A stretch of DNA of 64,000 nucleotides from Novosphingobium sp. AP12 (GTDB taxonomy: Bacteria; Pseudomonadota; Alphaproteobacteria; Sphingomonadales; Sphingomonadaceae), in contig NZ_AKKE01000173.1 of NCBI RefSeq assembly GCF_000281975.1, positions 1 to 64,000 of the forward strand. The letters run 5' to 3'. The notes below the pieces were generated by a model, which was given only the letters and a program-made list of their open reading frames with translations, was not told the origin of the DNA and did no database searches. Shown here in pieces: positions 9,250-17,484 of the stretch. The position numbers and the translations under genes were made by a program. The first letter of the stretch is position 1. Every line of letters starts with the position of its first letter.

Positions 9250-9916
9250 AGCGGAGCCCTTCCTTCTCCAGCCTTTCCCGCATCTTGTACATGTCGAGGC
9301 CGAGTATCCCGCTGGCGAGCTTCTCGCGCTTATCCGCCTCGTTGGCCTCCCGCGCCTGCGCTGCGGCCAGGACTTGCGCCGCTTTTTCGCGCGGGACGAC
9401 GCAGACGCCGTCGTCATCCGCGACGATCACGTCGCCGGGCCGCACGGCGGCATTGGCGCACACGAGAGGGACATTGACGCTACCCAGCGTGTTCTTGACC
9501 GTACCTTGCGCGCAGATCGCCTTGGACCAGACGGGGAAGCCCATCTCGGTCAGGTCGCGCACGTCGCGAACGCCGGCGTCGATCACCAGGCCCCGGCAAC
9601 CGCGCGCCATCGCACTGGTCGCCAGCAGGTCGCCGAAGTAGCCGTCCTCGCACGGAGACGTGGGCGCGAGCACGAGGATGTCGCCGTCCTTCAACTGCTC
9701 GATCGCGACGTGGACCATCCAGTTGTCGCCCGGTGCCGCGCTGATCGTGACGGCCGAGCCGGCGATGCGCGCGCCGCTGTAGATCGGACGCATGTGGCTG
9801 GCGAGGAGGCCGGTGCGGCCCTGCGCCTCGTGGACGGTGGAGACGCCGCAGCGGGCGAGCCCGTCGATCACCGCCGGGTCGGCGCGCTCGATGTTCTGGA
9901 CGACGATACCACTCAT
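9242..9916 (-). CDS. ligK: 4-carboxy-4-hydroxy-2-oxoadipate aldolase / oxaloacetate decarboxylase
   Basis: 224-residue class II pyruvate aldolase of the RraA-like HMG/CHA aldolase family. Key stretch: a GD.M.VH block after residue 60, then GLVIDAGVRD (about 108-117), which carries the Arg-Asp pair used for substrate and divalent-metal binding. It splits CHA into pyruvate and oxaloacetate, the last step of the 4,5-cleavage pathway. Start: AAGGAG lies 8 nt from the ATG at 9916-9914, while a GTG three codons earlier is only 3 nt from it, so 9916 is preferred. It is the first gene of the leftward unit and faces the LysR gene across a 100-nt promoter region. Confidence 0.92.
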   Translation of the reverse strand: MSGIVVQNIERADPAVIDGLARCGVSTVHEAQGRTGLLASHMRPIYSGARIAGSAVTISAAPGDNWMVHVAIEQLKDGDILVLAPTSPCEDGYFGDLLATSAMARGCRGLVIDAGVRDVRDLTEMGFPVWSKAICAQGTVKNTLGSVNVPLVCANAAVRPGDVIVADDDGVCVVPREKAAQVLAAAQAREANEADKREKLASGILGLDMYKMRERLEKEGLRYV

Positions 9917-10016
9917 GCCATGCACTCCTTCGCTGCCCCCGACAGATGGGGCACGGCGCCGCGCGGGGGAAAGAGAACTTGCGCAAGTGCGATTGGATTT
10001 GACTAATCACCGCGCT
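9917..10016. promoter_or_regulatory. Divergent ligK / LysR promoter region with palindromes
   Basis: 100-nt gap between two divergent starts. It has a perfect 12-bp palindrome ACTTGCGCAAGT at 9977-9988 and, next to it, GATT-N10-AATC at 9991-10008, which holds T-N11-A spacing typical of LysR boxes. This is the natural place for autoregulation of the LysR gene and control of ligKUI. Function is inferred from position and symmetry only. Confidence 0.5.
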
Positions 10017-11189
10017 ATGCCGGGCACCATGGATATCTGGAGCCTCAACCTGCGGCACTTGCGGGCTGCCGCCAAAATAGCGGAATTGGGCACCGTCAAC
10101 GCGGCGGCGATTGCGGTCAACCTGAGCCAGCCCGCGATAACACAGGCGCTTGGTCGACTCGAGATGCAGCTTGGCGCATCGCTGTTCGAGCGGCGGCACG
10201 ACGGCATGATCCCGACACAGGCCGGGGAGATCCTTGCGCCCCGCATCGAAGCCGCGCTCGCCCATATCCGCAGCCCGCACGTCACCATGTCGCGCCTGCG
10301 CGCGATGCTGGCGCTGGCCGAGACCGGGAGCTACGCGGGCGCCAGCCAGGAGACCGGACTGTCGCTCCCTTCCATCCACCGCGCGGTGAGCGACCTTGCG
10401 CTCGCGCTGCGCCGCCCGCTGGTGGTGCGGCGGGGCAAGTTCGTCATCACCACCGAGGCCGGCACCCAGCTCGCGCGCGAGTTCCGGCTGGCGCAGGTCG
10501 AGCTGGAAGCCGGCCTTTCCGAAGTCGCGGCGCTGCGCGGGCACGAGACGCGGCGCATCTCCATCGGCGCGATGCCGCTGTCGCGCGCCCGTATCCTGCC
10601 CGCAGCCGTCGCCCGCTTCCTGGCGCGCCGCCCGCAGGTACGGCTCACCATCGTCGAGGGGTCGCGCGCCGAACTGGTCGAGCCGCTGCGCAACGGCACG
10701 CTCGACGTCATGGTCGGCGCCCTGCGCGATCCGCTGGTGGAAACCGACCTCGTGCAGCAGCCGCTGTTCGACGACGTGCCCGCGTTCTTCGCGCGCAGCG
10801 GGCATCCGCTCGCCGGGACCGCGCCCCAGGCGGCGGACATGGCGCGCTACCCCTTCACCCTTCCCCCGCACGGCGCGCCCTTGCGCGACAGTTTCGAGCG
10901 CTACTTCGCCGCGCGCGGGCTGGCGCTGCCGCTGGTGCCGGTCGAGTGCGGATCGGTCATGATGATCCGGCAGGTGATGATGGGCGGCGACTTCCTGGCC
11001 CTGCTCTCGCCCGACCAGGTGCAGGTCGAGATCGAAGCTGGCTGGCTCAGCGAACTGGCCCGCCTGCCCGGCGAATTCGCCCGAACCATCGGCATGACCA
11101 CCCGCGCCTCGCTGCGCCCCACCGAGGTGCAGGCGGAGTTCTTCGCGGACCTCGAAACAGCTGCGCGGGACGTGGGCGTGAAGGCGTAG
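10017..11189 (+). CDS. LysR-family regulator with two tandem HTH domains, probable lig regulator
   Basis: 390 residues, about 90 longer than a standard LysR protein. The extra length is a second winged-helix domain. HTH 1 (about 8-70) reads AELGTVNAAAIAVNLSQPAITQALGRLE then LFERRHDGM..T.AG. HTH 2 (about 88-150) repeats the layout: LALAETGSYAGASQETGLS...IHRAVSDLA then LVVRRGKFVITTEAGTQLA. The effector-binding domain follows (ISIGAMPLSRARILP, then an FFARSGHPLAG stretch). It sits exactly between ligKUI and the ligJABC unit, as expected for the protocatechuate regulator (LigR role). ATG at 10017 is used; another lies at 10029. No clear effector can be named from sequence, though protocatechuate or a pathway intermediate is the obvious candidate. 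Confidence 0.85.
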   Translation: MPGTMDIWSLNLRHLRAAAKIAELGTVNAAAIAVNLSQPAITQALGRLEMQLGASLFERRHDGMIPTQAGEILAPRIEAALAHIRSPHVTMSRLRAMLALAETGSYAGASQETGLSLPSIHRAVSDLALALRRPLVVRRGKFVITTEAGTQLAREFRLAQVELEAGLSEVAALRGHETRRISIGAMPLSRARILPAAVARFLARRPQVRLTIVEGSRAELVEPLRNGTLDVMVGALRDPLVETDLVQQPLFDDVPAFFARSGHPLAGTAPQAADMARYPFTLPPHGAPLRDSFERYFAARGLALPLVPVECGSVMMIRQVMMGGDFLALLSPDQVQVEIEAGWLSELARLPGEFARTIGMTTRASLRPTEVQAEFFADLETAARDVGVKA

Positions 11190-11273
11190 TGTTCGCACCC
11201 TGATTACGTAAACCTTATCGCGAACGACCACTTCCGATTTGCCCGCGCGGCCCTGAGCGAGCAGGCAGGCGGC
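11190..11273 (+). promoter_or_regulatory. Probable promoter/operator of the DUF1932-ligJABC unit
   Basis: 84-nt gap after the LysR gene. It has a perfect palindrome TTACGTAA at 11204-11211 inside a wider GTTCGC (11191-11196) ... GCGAAC (11220-11225) inverted repeat. Such nested symmetry fits a LysR-type operator in front of the catabolic unit; no unambiguous -35/-10 pair was found. Confidence 0.4.
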
Positions 11274-12149
11274 ATGAGAGGTTCCATTGCCCTGATCGGC
11301 TTCGGCGAGGCCGGATCGACATTCGCCCGCGCCGGCGCCTGGGGTTCGCGCGCGGCTGCATTCGACGTGGCGGCGCACCGGCGCGAGGTCATGGCGGATA
11401 TGCGGGTCACCCCCTGCGCAGACGCCGCCGAGGCGCTGTCCGGCGCGGCGCTCGTCCTATCACTGGTGACCGCCGATCAGGCGCTGACCGCCGCGCGCGA
11501 ATGCGCCGGGCTTATCGCTCCTGATGCGGTGTTCTGCGACATGAACTCGGTCGCGCCCGGCACCAAGCGCGAGGCGGCGCGGGCATTCGCAGAGATTGGC
11601 CGCCGCTACGTCGACGTGGCGGTGATGGCACCCGTCGCGCCTGCGCGCATGGCCGTGCCGCTCAACATTTCCGGCCCTGATGCCGCCCATGCCGAGCACC
11701 TGCTGCGCGGCGCCGGCTTCACTAGCACGGCCGTCATTGGCGAGGAGATCGGCAGGGCTTCCGCGATCAAGCTGGTCCGCTCGGTCATGGTCAAAGGCCT
11801 GGAGGCGCTGACCGCCGAGATGATGCTGGCTGCCCATGCCGAAGGCGTGGCGGAGGAGGTGCTCGCCTCGCTCGACGCCAGCGAGAAGCCGCAGGACTGG
11901 GCCACCCGCGCCGACTACAACCTCGACCGCATGATGGTCCACGGCCGCCGCCGCGCCGCCGAGATGACCGAAGCCGCCCGCATGCTGCGCGACCTGGGCA
12001 TCGCGCCGCTGATGACCGAAAGCACCGCCGCCCGGCAGCAGGCACTGGGCGACCTCGGCCGTGCCCCGCCGCCCGAAGGTCTTGCCGCCAAGCTGGCAGC
12101 CATCGCCGACCGAAAAGCATTCAACACACCATCGACCGGAGAGTCCTGA
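11274..12149 (+). CDS. NAD(P)-binding oxidoreductase of the 6PGDH/HIBADH type with DUF1932
   Basis: 291 residues. The N-terminal Rossmann fold starts IALIGFGEAGSTFARA (about 5-20), and FCDMNSVAPGTK (about 85-96) and VDVAVMAPV are the substrate-loop blocks of beta-hydroxyacid dehydrogenases. The usual catalytic lysine is in the region AIKLVRSVMVKGLEA (about 165-179). The C-terminal helical part, with DYNLDRMMVHGRRRAAEM, matches DUF1932. It is the first gene of the rightward lig unit, 3 nt ahead of ligJ, yet no step of the characterised protocatechuate 4,5-cleavage pathway needs it. A role on a side intermediate or related aromatic acid is possible. The family is sure, the substrate unknown. 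Confidence 0.75.
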   Translation: MRGSIALIGFGEAGSTFARAGAWGSRAAAFDVAAHRREVMADMRVTPCADAAEALSGAALVLSLVTADQALTAARECAGLIAPDAVFCDMNSVAPGTKREAARAFAEIGRRYVDVAVMAPVAPARMAVPLNISGPDAAHAEHLLRGAGFTSTAVIGEEIGRASAIKLVRSVMVKGLEALTAEMMLAAHAEGVAEEVLASLDASEKPQDWATRADYNLDRMMVHGRRRAAEMTEAARMLRDLGIAPLMTESTAARQQALGDLGRAPPPEGLAAKLAAIADRKAFNTPSTGES

Positions 12150-12152
12150 CCC

Positions 12153-13178
12153 ATGAGCCTCGTGATCGATTGCCACGGCCACTATACCGTGCTCCCCAAG
12201 GCGCACGACGCCTGGCGCGAGGCGCAGGTCGCCGCGTTCAAGGCCGGTGAACCCGCCCCCGACTACCCCGACATCTCGGACGACGAGATCCGCGAGACGA
12301 TCGAGCAGAACCAGCTCAAGCTCATCAGGGAGCGCGGCGCGGACCTGACGATCTTCAGCCCCCGCGCCAGCGCGATGGCGCACCATGTCGGCGACCAGGC
12401 AGTTTCGGCCGAGTGGGCGTTTCATTGCAACAACCTTATCGCCCGCGTCGTCGGCCTCTTCCCCGAGACGTTCGCGGGCGTCTGCATGCTGCCGCAGTCG
12501 CCGGGGGCGGACCTGTCCGCCAGCGTGCGCGAACTGCGCCGCTGCGTGGAGGAGCTGGGCTTCATCGGCTGCAACCTCAACCCCGACCCCGGCGGCGGCC
12601 ACTTCGATCACCCGCCGCTGACCGACGAATACTGGTTCCCCATTTACGAGGCGATGTGCGAGCTGGACGTGCCGGCGATGATCCACGTCTCGGGCTCGTG
12701 CAATCCGGCGATGCACGCCACCGGCGGCTTCTACATCGCCGCGGATACCGTGGCCTTCATGCAGCTCCTGCAGGGCGACCTGTTCTCCCGCTTCCCGGCC
12801 CTACGCTTCATCATCCCGCATGGCGGCGGCGCGGTGCCTTATCACTGGGGGCGCTACAGGGGTCTGGCGGACATGCTCAGGCAGCCCAGCCTCGACCAGC
12901 ACCTGATGAACAACGTGTTCTTCGACACCTGCGTCTACCACCAGCCCGGCATCGACCTGCTGGCCGACGTGATCGCCAACAAGAACATCCTGTTCGGATC
13001 CGAGATGATCGGCGCCGTGCGCGGCATCGACCCCACGACGGGCCACTACTTCGACGACACCAAGCGCTACGTCGATGCGCTCGACGTTACCGACGAGGAG
13101 CGCCATGCGATCTTCGAGGGTAACACCCGCAAGGTCTTCCCGCGCCTCGACGCGCAGCTGAAGGAGCGCGGGCTGTGA
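12153..13178 (+). CDS. ligJ: 4-oxalomesaconate hydratase
   Basis: 341-residue amidohydrolase-2 family protein. IDCHGHYTVLPKAH (about 5-18) supplies His8 and His10, the first zinc ligands; later IHVSGSCNPAMHATGGFY (about 178-195), RFIIPHGGGAVPYHWGR (about 217-233) and NILFGSEMIGAVRG (about 277-290) complete the active site. LigJ adds water to 4-oxalomesaconate to make 4-carboxy-4-hydroxy-2-oxoadipate, the LigK substrate. The family resemblance to decarboxylases means biochemical function rests partly on context, which is strong: ligA starts inside its stop codon (GTGA). Confidence 0.92.
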   Translation: MSLVIDCHGHYTVLPKAHDAWREAQVAAFKAGEPAPDYPDISDDEIRETIEQNQLKLIRERGADLTIFSPRASAMAHHVGDQAVSAEWAFHCNNLIARVVGLFPETFAGVCMLPQSPGADLSASVRELRRCVEELGFIGCNLNPDPGGGHFDHPPLTDEYWFPIYEAMCELDVPAMIHVSGSCNPAMHATGGFYIAADTVAFMQLLQGDLFSRFPALRFIIPHGGGAVPYHWGRYRGLADMLRQPSLDQHLMNNVFFDTCVYHQPGIDLLADVIANKNILFGSEMIGAVRGIDPTTGHYFDDTKRYVDALDVTDEERHAIFEGNTRKVFPRLDAQLKERGL

Positions 13179-13621
13179 CGGGACCTCGCGACATCCACGA
13201 ATACCTCGGCGAGTTCGACGACATTCCCGGCACGCGCGTCTACACCGCGAAGCGCGCGCGCGAGGGCTACCACCTCAACCAGTTCGCCATGAGCCTGATG
13301 AAGGCCGAGAACCGCGAGCGTTGGAAGGCAGGCGAACGCGCCTACCTCGACCAGTGGCCGATGACGGAGGACCAGAAGCTCGCCGTCCTCGCGCGCGACT
13401 ACAACCGCCTGCTCGACCTTGGCGGCAACATCTACTTCCTCGCCAAGGTGTTCTCCAGCGACGGCCTGAGCTTCCTGCAGGCCGTCTCGACGATGACCGG
13501 CATGTCGGTCGAGGACTATCAGGCGATGATGATCGCCGGGGGCCGCTCGCCCGAAGGCGCGCGCTCGATAAAGGCCAACCGTGACGCCGAAGGCGGCGCG
13601 GCCACTGAGGAGTTTCGCTGA
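13175..13621 (+). CDS. ligA: Protocatechuate 4,5-dioxygenase alpha subunit
   Basis: 148 residues, GTG start overlapping the ligJ stop by 4 nt. The helical small subunit has the typical N-terminus with TRVYTAKRAREGYHLNQFAM (about 17-36) and FLQAVSTMTGMS (about 100-111). It caps the active site of the catalytic beta subunit LigB, and the two form an alpha2beta2 type II extradiol ring-cleavage enzyme. It is directly followed by ligB with 1 nt between stop and start. Confidence 0.95.
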   Translation: MTGPRDIHEYLGEFDDIPGTRVYTAKRAREGYHLNQFAMSLMKAENRERWKAGERAYLDQWPMTEDQKLAVLARDYNRLLDLGGNIYFLAKVFSSDGLSFLQAVSTMTGMSVEDYQAMMIAGGRSPEGARSIKANRDAEGGAATEEFR

Positions 13622-13622
13622 G

Positions 13623-14528
13623 ATGGCCCGCATCACCCACGGCATCGCCTGCAGCCACATCCCCGCGCTCGGCGTCGCGTCCGACTTCGACAAGTGGGAA
13701 GAACCCTACTGGAAGCCGATCGAGCAGGGCTTCGCGCCCACGCAGGAGTGGGAGGCGGAGAACCTGCCCGACGTCGTGATCCTGGTCTACAACGACCACG
13801 CATCCGCCTTCGACATGAAGATCATCCCGACTTTCGCCATCGGCTGCGGTGAAAGCTACAAGCCCGCCGACGAAGGCTGGGGCCCGCGCGCCGTGCCCGA
13901 CGTGGAAGGCCACCCCGACCTCGCCTGGCACATCGCGCAGAGCCTCGTCCTCGACGAGTTCGACATGACCATCATCAACGAGATGGACGTCGACCACGGC
14001 CTCACCGTGCCGCTCACGATGATGTTCGGCAAGGTCGACAGGTGGCCGGTCAAGGTCATCCCGCTCGCCGTCAACGTCGTCACTTACCCGCCGCCGTCGG
14101 GCAACCGCTGCTGGGCGCTGGGCGAGGCGATCGCGCGCGCCGTGCAGTCCTACAGCGAGGACCTCAAGGTGCAGGTCTGGGGCACCGGCGGCATGAGCCA
14201 CCAGCTCCAGGGCCCGCGCGCCGGGCTCATCAACCGCGAGTGGGACAACCGCTTCATGGACCGCCTCTCGGGCGACACCCAGGAACTGCGCCGCGTGCCA
14301 CACATCGAATACCTGCGCGAGACCGGCTCCGAGGGCATCGAGATGGTCATGTGGCTCATCATGCGCGGCGCCCTCGGCCGCGAGACGCGCGAGCTTTACC
14401 GCTTCTACCACGTCCCCGCGAGCAACACCGCGGTCGGCCACCTGGTGCTGGAGCCCATCGACGGCCAGGTGCCGCCCAGCCCGACGATCGAAGGCAACAG
14501 CAGCGCCGCCCAAGCTCTGATCGACTGA
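13623..14528 (+). CDS. ligB: Protocatechuate 4,5-dioxygenase beta (catalytic) subunit
   Basis: 301 residues from the ATG at 13623. A longer frame from 13581 only translates the ligA end and was rejected. It is a type II (LigB-fold) extradiol dioxygenase that cleaves protocatechuate to 4-carboxy-2-hydroxymuconate-6-semialdehyde. The Fe(II) ligands line up with the known SYK-6 enzyme with a 2-residue offset: His12 (ACSHIPALG), His59 (YNDHAS) and Glu240 (SEGIEMVMW). The catalytic base is His193 (GTGGMSHQLQG). All key residues are present, so the enzyme should be active. GAGGAG lies about 10 nt before the start. Confidence 0.97.
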   Translation: MARITHGIACSHIPALGVASDFDKWEEPYWKPIEQGFAPTQEWEAENLPDVVILVYNDHASAFDMKIIPTFAIGCGESYKPADEGWGPRAVPDVEGHPDLAWHIAQSLVLDEFDMTIINEMDVDHGLTVPLTMMFGKVDRWPVKVIPLAVNVVTYPPPSGNRCWALGEAIARAVQSYSEDLKVQVWGTGGMSHQLQGPRAGLINREWDNRFMDRLSGDTQELRRVPHIEYLRETGSEGIEMVMWLIMRGALGRETRELYRFYHVPASNTAVGHLVLEPIDGQVPPSPTIEGNSSAAQALID

Positions 14529-14547
14529 TTTCCAAGGAGAACATCCC

Positions 14548-15504
14548 ATGCGTATTGCCCTCGTGGGCGCCGGAGCGTTCGGCGAGAAGCACCTCGACGC
14601 GCTCGCCCGGATCGAAGGCGCCGAAGTCGCCACCATCGTCAGCGCCTCCATCGACGAGGCGCGCAAGCTGGCGGACAAGCACGGCATCGCCGACGTGTCC
14701 GACAGCTACGAGGAGACGCTGAAGCGCGCCGACGTGGACGCGGTGATCCTCACCACGCCCACCCCGATGCACGCGGCCCAGGCGATCCAGGCGATGGACG
14801 CGGGCAAGCACGTCGAGGTCGAGATCCCCGTCGCCGACAGCTGGCCCGACGCCGAGGCGGTGCTCGCCAAACAGCGCGAGACCGGTCTCGTCTGCATGGT
14901 CGGCCACACCCGGCGCTTCAATCCCTCGCACCAGTACGTCCACGACAGGATCGTAGCGGGCGAGTTCGCGGTGCAGCAGATGGACGTGCAGACCTACTTC
15001 TTCCGACGCCAGAACATGAACGCCAAGGGCGAGCCGCGCTCGTGGACCGACCACCTGCTCTGGCACCACGCCGCGCACACCATCGACCTGTTCGCCTACC
15101 AGTCGGGCCGGATCGTCGCCGCCCATGCGATGCAAGGGCCAAAGCACCCGGAACTCGGAATCGCCATGGACATGTCGATCCAACTCAAGGCCGAGACCGG
15201 GGCGATCTGCACGCTCTCGCTCTCGTTCAACAACAACGGCCCGCTCGGCACCTTCTTCCGCTACATCGGCGACAGCGAGACCTACATCGCCCGCTACGAC
15301 GACCTGGTGAACGGCAGGGAGGAGCTGATCGACCTCACCGGCGTCGCCGTGTCGAACAACGGCATCGAGCTGCAGGATCGCGAGTTCGTGTCCGCCATCC
15401 GCGAGGGGCGCGAGCCCTCTTCCTCGGTCGCCAAGGTGCTTGACTGCTACCGCGTGATCGGCGACCTCGCTGCCGATCTCGAACGACAGGACGGCTGGAG
15501 CTGA
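14548..15504 (+). CDS. ligC: 4-carboxy-2-hydroxymuconate-6-semialdehyde dehydrogenase
   Basis: 318-residue Gfo/Idh/MocA-fold dehydrogenase. The N-terminal Rossmann motif VGAGAFGEKHLDA (about 6-18) binds NADP, and the conserved HVEVEIPVADSW block (about 90-101) is at the usual EKP-like site, here EIP as in LigC enzymes. C-terminal half: SWTDHLLWHHAAHTIDLF (about 166-183). It oxidises the ring-cleavage product, whose cyclic hemiacetal becomes 2-pyrone-4,6-dicarboxylate for LigI. An AAGGAG box lies about 9 nt before the ATG. Stop overlaps the following gene as ATGA. Confidence 0.95.
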   Translation: MRIALVGAGAFGEKHLDALARIEGAEVATIVSASIDEARKLADKHGIADVSDSYEETLKRADVDAVILTTPTPMHAAQAIQAMDAGKHVEVEIPVADSWPDAEAVLAKQRETGLVCMVGHTRRFNPSHQYVHDRIVAGEFAVQQMDVQTYFFRRQNMNAKGEPRSWTDHLLWHHAAHTIDLFAYQSGRIVAAHAMQGPKHPELGIAMDMSIQLKAETGAICTLSLSFNNNGPLGTFFRYIGDSETYIARYDDLVNGREELIDLTGVAVSNNGIELQDREFVSAIREGREPSSSVAKVLDCYRVIGDLAADLERQDGWS

Positions 15505-16490
15505 TGACGAAACGCATTCTCGCAGGGCGCGCGGTCCATTCCGTCGGGCTCGGCTGCATGAACGTCGCCTGGGCCTATGGCGCCGCCCCTTCCCGCGAGG
15601 ATGCGGTGGCGCTGATGCGCCATGCGCTGGATGCCGGATGCGACCACTTCGACACCGCCAACATCTACGGCGGCGGCGTGAGCGAAGAGATTCTGGCCGA
15701 GGCGATCATGGACCGGCGCGGCGAATTCCTGCTCGCCACCAAGACCGGCATCAAGGTCGACGGCCCGCGCCGGAGCGTGGACTGCAGCCCCGAGGCGATC
15801 ACCACCTCGCTCGACGCCAGCCTTGCCCGGCTGAAGACCGATCACGTCGACCTGTTCTACATGCACCGCCTCGACCGTTCCACGCCGATCGCGGATTCGG
15901 CGGGCGCCATGGCCCGCGCCATCGAGGCGGGCAAGATCGGCGCCTACGGCGTGTCGGAGTGGTCGTCCGCCCACATCCGCGAGGCCCATGCGGTGCATCC
16001 CATGGCGGCGGTGCAGACCGAGTATTCGCTCTGGACGCGCAACGTCGAGCTGGGCGTGCTGGAAACGACGCGCGAACTTGGCATCGCCCTCGTCGCCTTC
16101 TCGCCGGTGGGACGCGGCGCGCTGGGCGGCGAACTGCGCGACGCCTCCGCCCTGTCCGAGCAGGACCTGCGGCGCGGCATGCCCCGCTTCCAGGGCGCGA
16201 ACTGGGAGCACAACGCGCCGCTGATAGCGCAGTTCGACGCGCTCGCCGCCGAGGCCGGGATCACGCCCGCGCAGCTCGCGCTGGCCTGGGTGCTGGCGCA
16301 GGCGGAGCACGTCCACGCCATTCCGGGCACCCGGACGATCGCGCATTTCGACCAGAACCACGCGGCGGCGGATATGGCGATCGACGCGGGCGTCCTCGAG
16401 CGGGCGGGCGTGCTCATCAACCAGCAGACCGTCAGCGGACACCGCTATCCCGAGGCCCTGCTCGCCAGCATCGACACCGAGGACTTCTAA
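15504..16490 (+). CDS. Aldo/keto reductase
   Basis: 328-residue TIM-barrel NADPH-dependent reductase. Visible: the AKR start GLGCMNVAWAYG (about 15-26), FDTANIYGGGVSEE (Asp and Tyr of the tetrad, about 50-63), LLATKTGIK (Lys, about 75-83), HVDLFYMHRLD (His, about 114-124) and IPGTRTIAHFDQN (about 273-285). All four tetrad residues are present. It is the last gene of the ligJABC unit, overlapping ligC by 4 nt. It has no place in the core protocatechuate pathway, so it may act on aromatic aldehydes or a toxic semialdehyde. It ends 10 nt before the stop of the convergent LysR gene. Confidence 0.88.
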   Translation: MTKRILAGRAVHSVGLGCMNVAWAYGAAPSREDAVALMRHALDAGCDHFDTANIYGGGVSEEILAEAIMDRRGEFLLATKTGIKVDGPRRSVDCSPEAITTSLDASLARLKTDHVDLFYMHRLDRSTPIADSAGAMARAIEAGKIGAYGVSEWSSAHIREAHAVHPMAAVQTEYSLWTRNVELGVLETTRELGIALVAFSPVGRGALGGELRDASALSEQDLRRGMPRFQGANWEHNAPLIAQFDALAAEAGITPAQLALAWVLAQAEHVHAIPGTRTIAHFDQNHAAADMAIDAGVLERAGVLINQQTVSGHRYPEALLASIDTEDF

Positions 16491-16500
16491 CCGCGGGGGG

Positions 16501-17409
16501 CTAGAGCCCCAGCGGGCGCAGCTCGCGGATCAGGTCGACCAGCAGGCGCAGGCCCCGCGGGACCTGGCGGCGGCCGGAATAGTAGATGAAATAGCCGGGC
16601 CCCGGCGAGGCCCACTCGGTCAGCGTGGGACGCAGGCGGCCCTGCGCGATGAGGTCGCCGATGCAGTTCTCGGCGATGTAGATGAGGCCGAGGCCCTGCA
16701 GCGCCATGGCCCGGCTGGCGCCGCCGTTGTTGACCGTCACGCCGCCCGGCACGTCGAGCACGAAGGCTTCCTCGCCGCGTTCCAGCTCCCACTTGTACAT
16801 GCGGTCGTTGCCGAGGCGGATGCGGATGCATTGGTGGCGCATCAGGTCTTCGGGGTGCGCGGGCTCGCCGCAGCGCTCGAAATAGGCCGGGGAGCCGGCG
16901 ATGATCCAGTTGAAGTCGGCCGAGAGGCGCTGCGCGATCATGTCCTCGGGCACGGTCCCGCCGAAGCGGATGCCGGCGTCGAAGCCTTCCTCGGTGACGT
17001 CGACCATCGCGTTGTTGACGCAGATGTCGAGTTCCACGTCGGGGTAGCGCGCCACGAATTCCGGCAGCACCGGGGCGAGCAGCTGGGTCGCCGCGTCGTC
17101 GGGCACGTTGATCCGCACGCGGCCCGTCGGCGCGTCGCGGTGTAGGTTGAGGCGGTCCTCGGCCTCGTGGATCGCGGTGAAGGGATCGCGGATCGCCTCG
17201 TGCAGGTCGTCGCCCGCCGCCGTCAGGGTGACGGAGCGGTTGGTGCGGTTGACGAGGCGCACCTTGAGCCGCTCCTCCAGCCCCCGCAGCGAATGGCTGA
17301 GCGCCGAGGCGCTGACGCCCATCTCCGTTGCCGCCTTACGGAAGTTGCGGTGCCGCGCGATGGCGAGGAAATAGCTGAGGTCGGCGAGGTCGGAGCGCCT
17401 GAACGGCAT
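16501..17409 (-). CDS. LysR-family transcriptional regulator
   Basis: 302 residues of standard LysR layout. The N-terminal winged helix (about 8-66) has FLAIARHRNFRKAATEMGVSAS...SHSLRGLEERL and VRLVNRTNRSVTLTAAG. The periplasmic-binding-protein-like effector domain has RVRINVPDDAA (about 98-108) and the FDAGIRFGGTVP stretch (about 144-155), which resembles the subfamily often called GcvA- or DsdC-like. It is transcribed away from the end of paoC, downstream of its terminator, and converges on the lig unit. The target is unknown; paoABC just upstream on the same strand is a candidate, but the order does not prove it. Confidence 0.88.
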   Translation of the reverse strand: MPFRRSDLADLSYFLAIARHRNFRKAATEMGVSASALSHSLRGLEERLKVRLVNRTNRSVTLTAAGDDLHEAIRDPFTAIHEAEDRLNLHRDAPTGRVRINVPDDAATQLLAPVLPEFVARYPDVELDICVNNAMVDVTEEGFDAGIRFGGTVPEDMIAQRLSADFNWIIAGSPAYFERCGEPAHPEDLMRHQCIRIRLGNDRMYKWELERGEEAFVLDVPGGVTVNNGGASRAMALQGLGLIYIAENCIGDLIAQGRLRPTLTEWASPGPGYFIYYSGRRQVPRGLRLLVDLIRELRPLGL

Positions 17410-17430
17410 GGATGGGGGCTTCCGGAGACA

Positions 17431-17464
17431 AAAGAAAAGGGCCGCCGGACGGCGACCCCTTTCA
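17431..17464 (-). terminator. Probable terminator of the paoABC unit
   Basis: On the minus strand a GC-rich hairpin (AGGGG-TCGCCG ... CGGCGGCCCT) is followed by TTTTCTTTT. It lies 20 nt after the paoC stop and before the LysR start. Confidence 0.55.
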
Positions 17465-17484
17465 TCCTAATGCAATCGGGCCGT

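Noticed and set aside
13581..13622. Longer N-terminus for ligB
   Set aside because: The extra 14 residues are the ligA end in another frame; MARITHGIACSHIP at 13623 is the family N-terminus and places His12 correctly.
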